NCBI GenBank assembly: GCA_031285245.1
Contig: JAITWN010000093.1
Coordinates: forward strand, 1 to 10,049
Direction: 5' to 3'
Length of the DNA stretch: 10,049 nucleotides
Origin: Chromatiales bacterium
GTDB lineage: Bacteria; Pseudomonadota; Gammaproteobacteria; SZUA-140
Shown: piece after piece, positions 7,527 to 10,049 of the stretch
How positions within the stretch are numbered: position 1 is the stretch's first letter
Layout of the letters: the number at the start of each line of letters is the position of its first letter
Made by a program: the position numbers and the translations under genes
Notes under the pieces: generated by a model
The model's input: only the letters and a program-made list of their open reading frames with translations
What the model was told of the DNA's origin: nothing
Database searches by the model: none

Positions 7527-7559
7527 GAGGTCGCAGTCGGGGTATCGCCTGCGACCCTC
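7527..7559 (-). terminator. Hairpin downstream of the amidohydrolase operon
   Basis: GAGGTCGCAG (7527-7536) pairs with CTGCGACCCTC (7549-7559), giving a 10-bp GC-rich stem with one bulged base and a 12-base loop. It lies 27 bp beyond the stop codon at 7586 and is the best terminator candidate for the three-gene minus-strand operon. No run of U follows on the minus strand, so it may depend on Rho or serve to stabilise the 3' end. Confidence 0.45.
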
Positions 7560-7585
7560 AGGGGGCCATCAGGAGTTGAGTTGGT

Positions 7586-8314
7586 TCAGCTCGCTGTGCG
7601 CAAGGCGCTGGCGATGGCGGTAGTTAGCGTGCGCAGTGTTTTCGTTAGCACGGCCTGGTTGATCTCGAGCTCGATACCGGCATACGCATCCAGAGGAAAC
7701 AGTGTGCGTAGATGCCGGGTGAGGCCGTCGCTGATGCCGCGGTAGGGATAGTTCCGCCGCACGCGCAGGGTGGGAGCGGTTTCCCGCAGCGCTTGCTGCC
7801 AGTGCCGGCAAAGTTCGGTTTCCCAATCGCGACGGGGATCGTAGAGCAGACCGAGCTCGGCGCTGCGAACCATGCCCGCCAGCACCGGCGTGAAGCTGTG
7901 AACCGCCACGTGCAGGACTGCGCGCCTCGCGCGGATGCGTGCAGCGATCCAACGCTCGATGCGCTGGCGATGGGGGAAGTAGTGATAGGTGAGGATATCG
8001 TCGCGTGTGGCTTTTGGCAGTTGACGACTGATGTCCGAGAACAATCCCGAATTCCCAGGCGAACGATTGAGATCCACCAGTAAGCGTGTCACTTCAGAGT
8101 AGATGAGCGGAGCGCGCATCATGCTTGCCAGCGCGCGTGCGCAGGGCAGCGCGCCGCGATCATAGCCGCGATGACTTGCAAGCAGCGCGCGATGATCAGT
8201 GAAGAGCGTGCGAAAAGCTGGTGGGACGCGGTTACCGCCATGTTCGCAGGTCAGCAGCAGTGCGGGCCTGCGAACACGCTGTATTGACCTCTGCTGTATT
8301 GATCCCTTAGGCAA
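7586..8314 (-). CDS. N-formylglutamate amidohydrolase-like enzyme
   Basis: The N-formylglutamate amidohydrolase family holds zinc-type amidases that cleave N-acyl bonds of glutamate derivatives. Diagnostic motifs are present (positions from the chosen start, 242 residues): LLLTCEHGGNRVP with E24-H25 (19-31), SHRGYDRGAL (47-56), VDLNRSP (80-86), VHSFTPVL (138-145) and YAGIELEINQ (211-220). His and Glu residues in the first and fourth blocks are the likely metal ligands. The start is uncertain. An open frame extends to an ATG at 8401, but that would overlap the upstream gene by 95 bp. The TTG at 8314 overlaps it by 8 bp and begins 18 residues before the first domain strand. A 15-bp tandem repeat lies just after this start. 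No hut genes are nearby, so a role in histidine degradation is unlikely; it probably processes the product of the two upstream ligases. Confidence 0.87.
   Translation of the reverse strand: MPKGSIQQRSIQRVRRPALLLTCEHGGNRVPPAFRTLFTDHRALLASHRGYDRGALPCARALASMMRAPLIYSEVTRLLVDLNRSPGNSGLFSDISRQLPKATRDDILTYHYFPHRQRIERWIAARIRARRAVLHVAVHSFTPVLAGMVRSAELGLLYDPRRDWETELCRHWQQALRETAPTLRVRRNYPYRGISDGLTRHLRTLFPLDAYAGIELEINQAVLTKTLRTLTTAIASALRTAS
8278..8302. repeat. Short tandem repeat at the N-terminus of the amidohydrolase gene
   Basis: GCTGTATTGA occurs at 8278-8287 and again at 8293-8302, a 15-bp period separated by CCTCT. In the amidohydrolase frame this encodes the repeated peptide SIQQR-SIQRV immediately before the first conserved strand. 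The period of five codons keeps the frame. It looks like a local slippage or duplication event in an unconserved leader. Confidence 0.6.
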
Positions 8315-9578
8315 GCAAGAGTTCGCCCCGTTGCAGACAGTCGCACAGGCGTGCGTACACATCACGCAGCGCGGTGGGGGAGGGCGCGCTGTCGTTGCCA
8401 AGCGCAGTCAGAATGCGCTGCGCCAGCGTGCCGCCACGCAGATAGGCATGGCGAAATGCCCGTGTATCTGCGCTCGGTTGTGGCATCACCGTTTCCATCA
8501 CATGCTGCCAGAGATCCTGCGCCCGGCAGATACCGCGTTCGGGGAAGCCATAAGCCTGTAGCAAACGGCGATCGGCGACGCTGTCACCGATTTCAGCGCG
8601 CTCACCCGCGCGGATGCAGCGTAGCAATACATCGTATAGCGCGGCTGTATCCCAGTTTTGCAATGTCGCGAGATTGCACCAGCGCTCTTCGCCGAGTGTG
8701 CGTACCAGGTTTGAGACGAGAGCCGCGATAGCGAGATCAGCCGCCGGACATTCCTGGGTGTCGAGCACGCGAATCTCGATGGCGTGACGATCGAAGCGCG
8801 CGATAGCGCCGCGTGCGTTGACCCATTCATGCTGCAGCACGCCTTCGGGGTCAAGCGGCGCGAGATCGCGATAGATGCTTCCGAGCAATGCGCCTTCGTA
8901 TTCGGCGCGGGAATACACAGGTTCTGGAATCACGCTGCCGCTCACCGACGGCACGCGACGGGCATTGCTGCGGTAGACATCGAGCCGGCTGTCGAGCAGG
9001 CCGGTAGTGCGTCCATCCATCAGTGGTGAACTCGCGGCGAGTGCGGGCAGCAGCGGCAGCGCGAGGCGAATTGCGGCATGCAGACGCGCGAATTCTTTAT
9101 CGTCTCGAAACGGCAGATTGATGTGCACGCTCTGCAAATTCGACCAACCGTGACCACTGCAATTGAAGATGCGATTGAATGCCTCGTAGACAGGGCTGTG
9201 ATCATGTGGCCACAAGCGGGTCTCGCTCGCCGGATCCATCCACGGATGCATCGCGGTCGGCATCAGCCGGCCGCCAAGTTTTTCGAGCAGCGTATTGATG
9301 CGTCTGACATCAGCCTGAAAGTGCTCGGCAAGACCGGTGAGTGTGGGGCTAGGGCCGTTGGTCTTGAGCTCGATGACGTGTAGCGCGAGTTCGTTTGACC
9401 AGCTCAGCGCGCCCATCTCAACTTCATCGGAATATTCGCCGGCGACCACGCGCAGGACTTCATCGGTGACGGGCAGCACAGAGAGCCGATCGCTATCGAC
9501 GATCATGTATTCGATCTCGATACCGTAGACTTCGAACAAACGGAATTCGCCCGGCGCGTCAACGCGGTTTTCGTTCAC
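8307..9578 (-). CDS. GCS2-family carboxylate-amine ligase (glutamate-cysteine ligase-like)
   Basis: GCS2 enzymes have the glutamine-synthetase-like fold and join the gamma-carboxyl of glutamate, or a related carboxylate, to an amine using ATP. From the GTG at 9578 the protein has 423 residues. Motifs are YGIEIEYMIVD (18-28, with E20 and E22 as metal ligands), SNELALHVIELKTNGP (61-76, with acidic residues for Mg-ATP), MHPWMDP (110-116), LQSVHINLPF (148-157) and EIRVLDTQECP (268-278, with the substrate-binding Arg). The start is set by AGGAG seven bases upstream of GTG 9578, giving a 20-bp overlap with the RimK-type gene; an ATG at 9611 would lack a good site. It differs from classical GshA in lying between an ATP-grasp ligase and an amidohydrolase, so glutathione synthesis is unlikely. 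The acceptor amine is unknown. Confidence 0.88.
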   Translation of the reverse strand: MNENRVDAPGEFRLFEVYGIEIEYMIVDSDRLSVLPVTDEVLRVVAGEYSDEVEMGALSWSNELALHVIELKTNGPSPTLTGLAEHFQADVRRINTLLEKLGGRLMPTAMHPWMDPASETRLWPHDHSPVYEAFNRIFNCSGHGWSNLQSVHINLPFRDDKEFARLHAAIRLALPLLPALAASSPLMDGRTTGLLDSRLDVYRSNARRVPSVSGSVIPEPVYSRAEYEGALLGSIYRDLAPLDPEGVLQHEWVNARGAIARFDRHAIEIRVLDTQECPAADLAIAALVSNLVRTLGEERWCNLATLQNWDTAALYDVLLRCIRAGERAEIGDSVADRRLLQAYGFPERGICRAQDLWQHVMETVMPQPSADTRAFRHAYLRGGTLAQRILTALGNDSAPSPTALRDVYARLCDCLQRGELLLA

Positions 9579-10049
9579 CCTTGCGCTCCTCCACGCGCGC
9601 CAGCAGGCCACGCATGATTTCCAGATACAGCTCCATGCCGAGTGCGGTGTCTTCTACACCATGATCGATGTTGGGATTGTCGTTGACTTCCATCACGTAG
9701 ATCCGGCTGCCGACTTCCTTGAGATCGACACCGTAGAGACCATTGCCGATGAGGTTCGAGACCTTCAGCGCCGTGGCGACGATGTGCGCCGGCACCTGGT
9801 CGAGCGGAACGCCTTCGGTGCGACCTTCGCGCGGCAAACCGCTTTGCCCATGCTGCAAGATTTGCCAATGCCCGCCCACCATGTAGTAACGACAGGCGTA
9901 CAGTGCTCTGCGGTTGAAGACGCCGATACGCCAGTCGAATTCGGTCGGCATGAATTCCTGCGCGATGATGAGCTCGGATTTCTCCAGCAGCCGTGTTGCC
10001 TCAGTGAGGTATTCGGCGCGGGTTTCCACTTTGATCACGCCCTGCGAGA
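9559..10049 (-). CDS. RimK-family ATP-grasp ligase, C-terminal 162 residues; 5' end outside window
   Basis: RimK-type ATP-grasp enzymes add glutamate or another amino acid to a carboxylate through an acyl-phosphate. The frame is open to the right edge (SQGVIKVE precedes the first in-window GTG at 10038), so that GTG is not the true start. Visible parts are the ATP-grasp core IIAQEFMPTEFDWRIGVFNR, a middle segment YACRYYMVGGHWQI and the metal/ATP motif YGVDLKE...YVMEVNDNPNIDHG, with Glu and Asn at the expected Mg2+ positions. The protein ends in a basic tail, ERKGERKPR. Family members next to GCS2 genes often carry an extra N-terminal domain (RLAN), which would lie outside the window. The stop at 9559 overlaps the GCS2 start by 20 bp, so they are translationally coupled. 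No ribosomal protein S6 context is seen. Confidence 0.9.
   Translation of the reverse strand, partial: SQGVIKVETRAEYLTEATRLLEKSELIIAQEFMPTEFDWRIGVFNRRALYACRYYMVGGHWQILQHGQSGLPREGRTEGVPLDQVPAHIVATALKVSNLIGNGLYGVDLKEVGSRIYVMEVNDNPNIDHGVEDTALGMELYLEIMRGLLARVEERKGERKPR

Noticed and set aside
7586..8314. Assignment as HutG of the histidine degradation pathway
   Set aside because: No hutU, hutH, hutI or hutF is nearby, and the gene is coupled to two amide ligases. Family membership alone does not support that role.
8315..8401. Amidohydrolase starting at ATG 8401 or 8362
   Set aside because: Overlaps of 95 or 56 bp with the GCS2 gene, a Pro/Cys-rich leader unlike the family and no visible ribosome binding site.

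Overview
The window is ordinary, gene-dense bacterial chromosome: GC-rich, with ten protein-coding genes, short spacers and several translationally coupled pairs. I see no rRNA, tRNA, CRISPR array, insertion sequence or phage gene. Lon, a class A Hsp20, a YkuD-type L,D-transpeptidase, a cyclopropane-fatty-acid synthase and a RimK/GCS2/N-formylglutamate-amidohydrolase-like cluster together suggest a Gram-negative proteobacterium, most likely a gammaproteobacterium. This is inferred from gene content, not from a marker gene. At least four of the ten genes appear to start at GTG or TTG, and up to six may.

Region 1 (1-1839, minus strand) is protein quality control: a small heat-shock protein followed by the first 435 codons of the Lon protease, which runs off the left edge just before its Walker B motif. 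Region 2 (1919-2672) holds two small, acidic, convergent genes of unknown function, which meet at a hairpin whose loop is the stop codon of the first. Region 3 (2760-3897, plus strand) has a Nudix hydrolase resembling ADP-ribose pyrophosphatases, then an exported L,D-transpeptidase-family protein. Region 4 (4036-6538, plus strand) is a coupled pair: a cyclopropane-fatty-acyl-phospholipid synthase overlapping by 8 bp a flavoprotein of the geranylgeranyl-reductase family. Together they suggest lipid-chain methylation plus a redox step.

Region 5 (6572-7390, minus strand) is a two-helix membrane protein with a SHOCT-like C-terminal segment. Region 6 (7586 to the right edge, minus strand) is an overlapping three-gene operon: a RimK-family ATP-grasp ligase (truncated by the edge), a GCS2-family carboxylate-amine ligase and an N-formylglutamate amidohydrolase-like enzyme. 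Two amide-bond-forming enzymes and one amide-bond hydrolase in one transcription unit look like a small pathway that makes and trims a glutamate-containing peptide or amide. The product cannot be read from the sequence.

The two systems most worth following are the ATP-grasp/GCS2/amidohydrolase operon and the CFA-synthase/flavoprotein pair.
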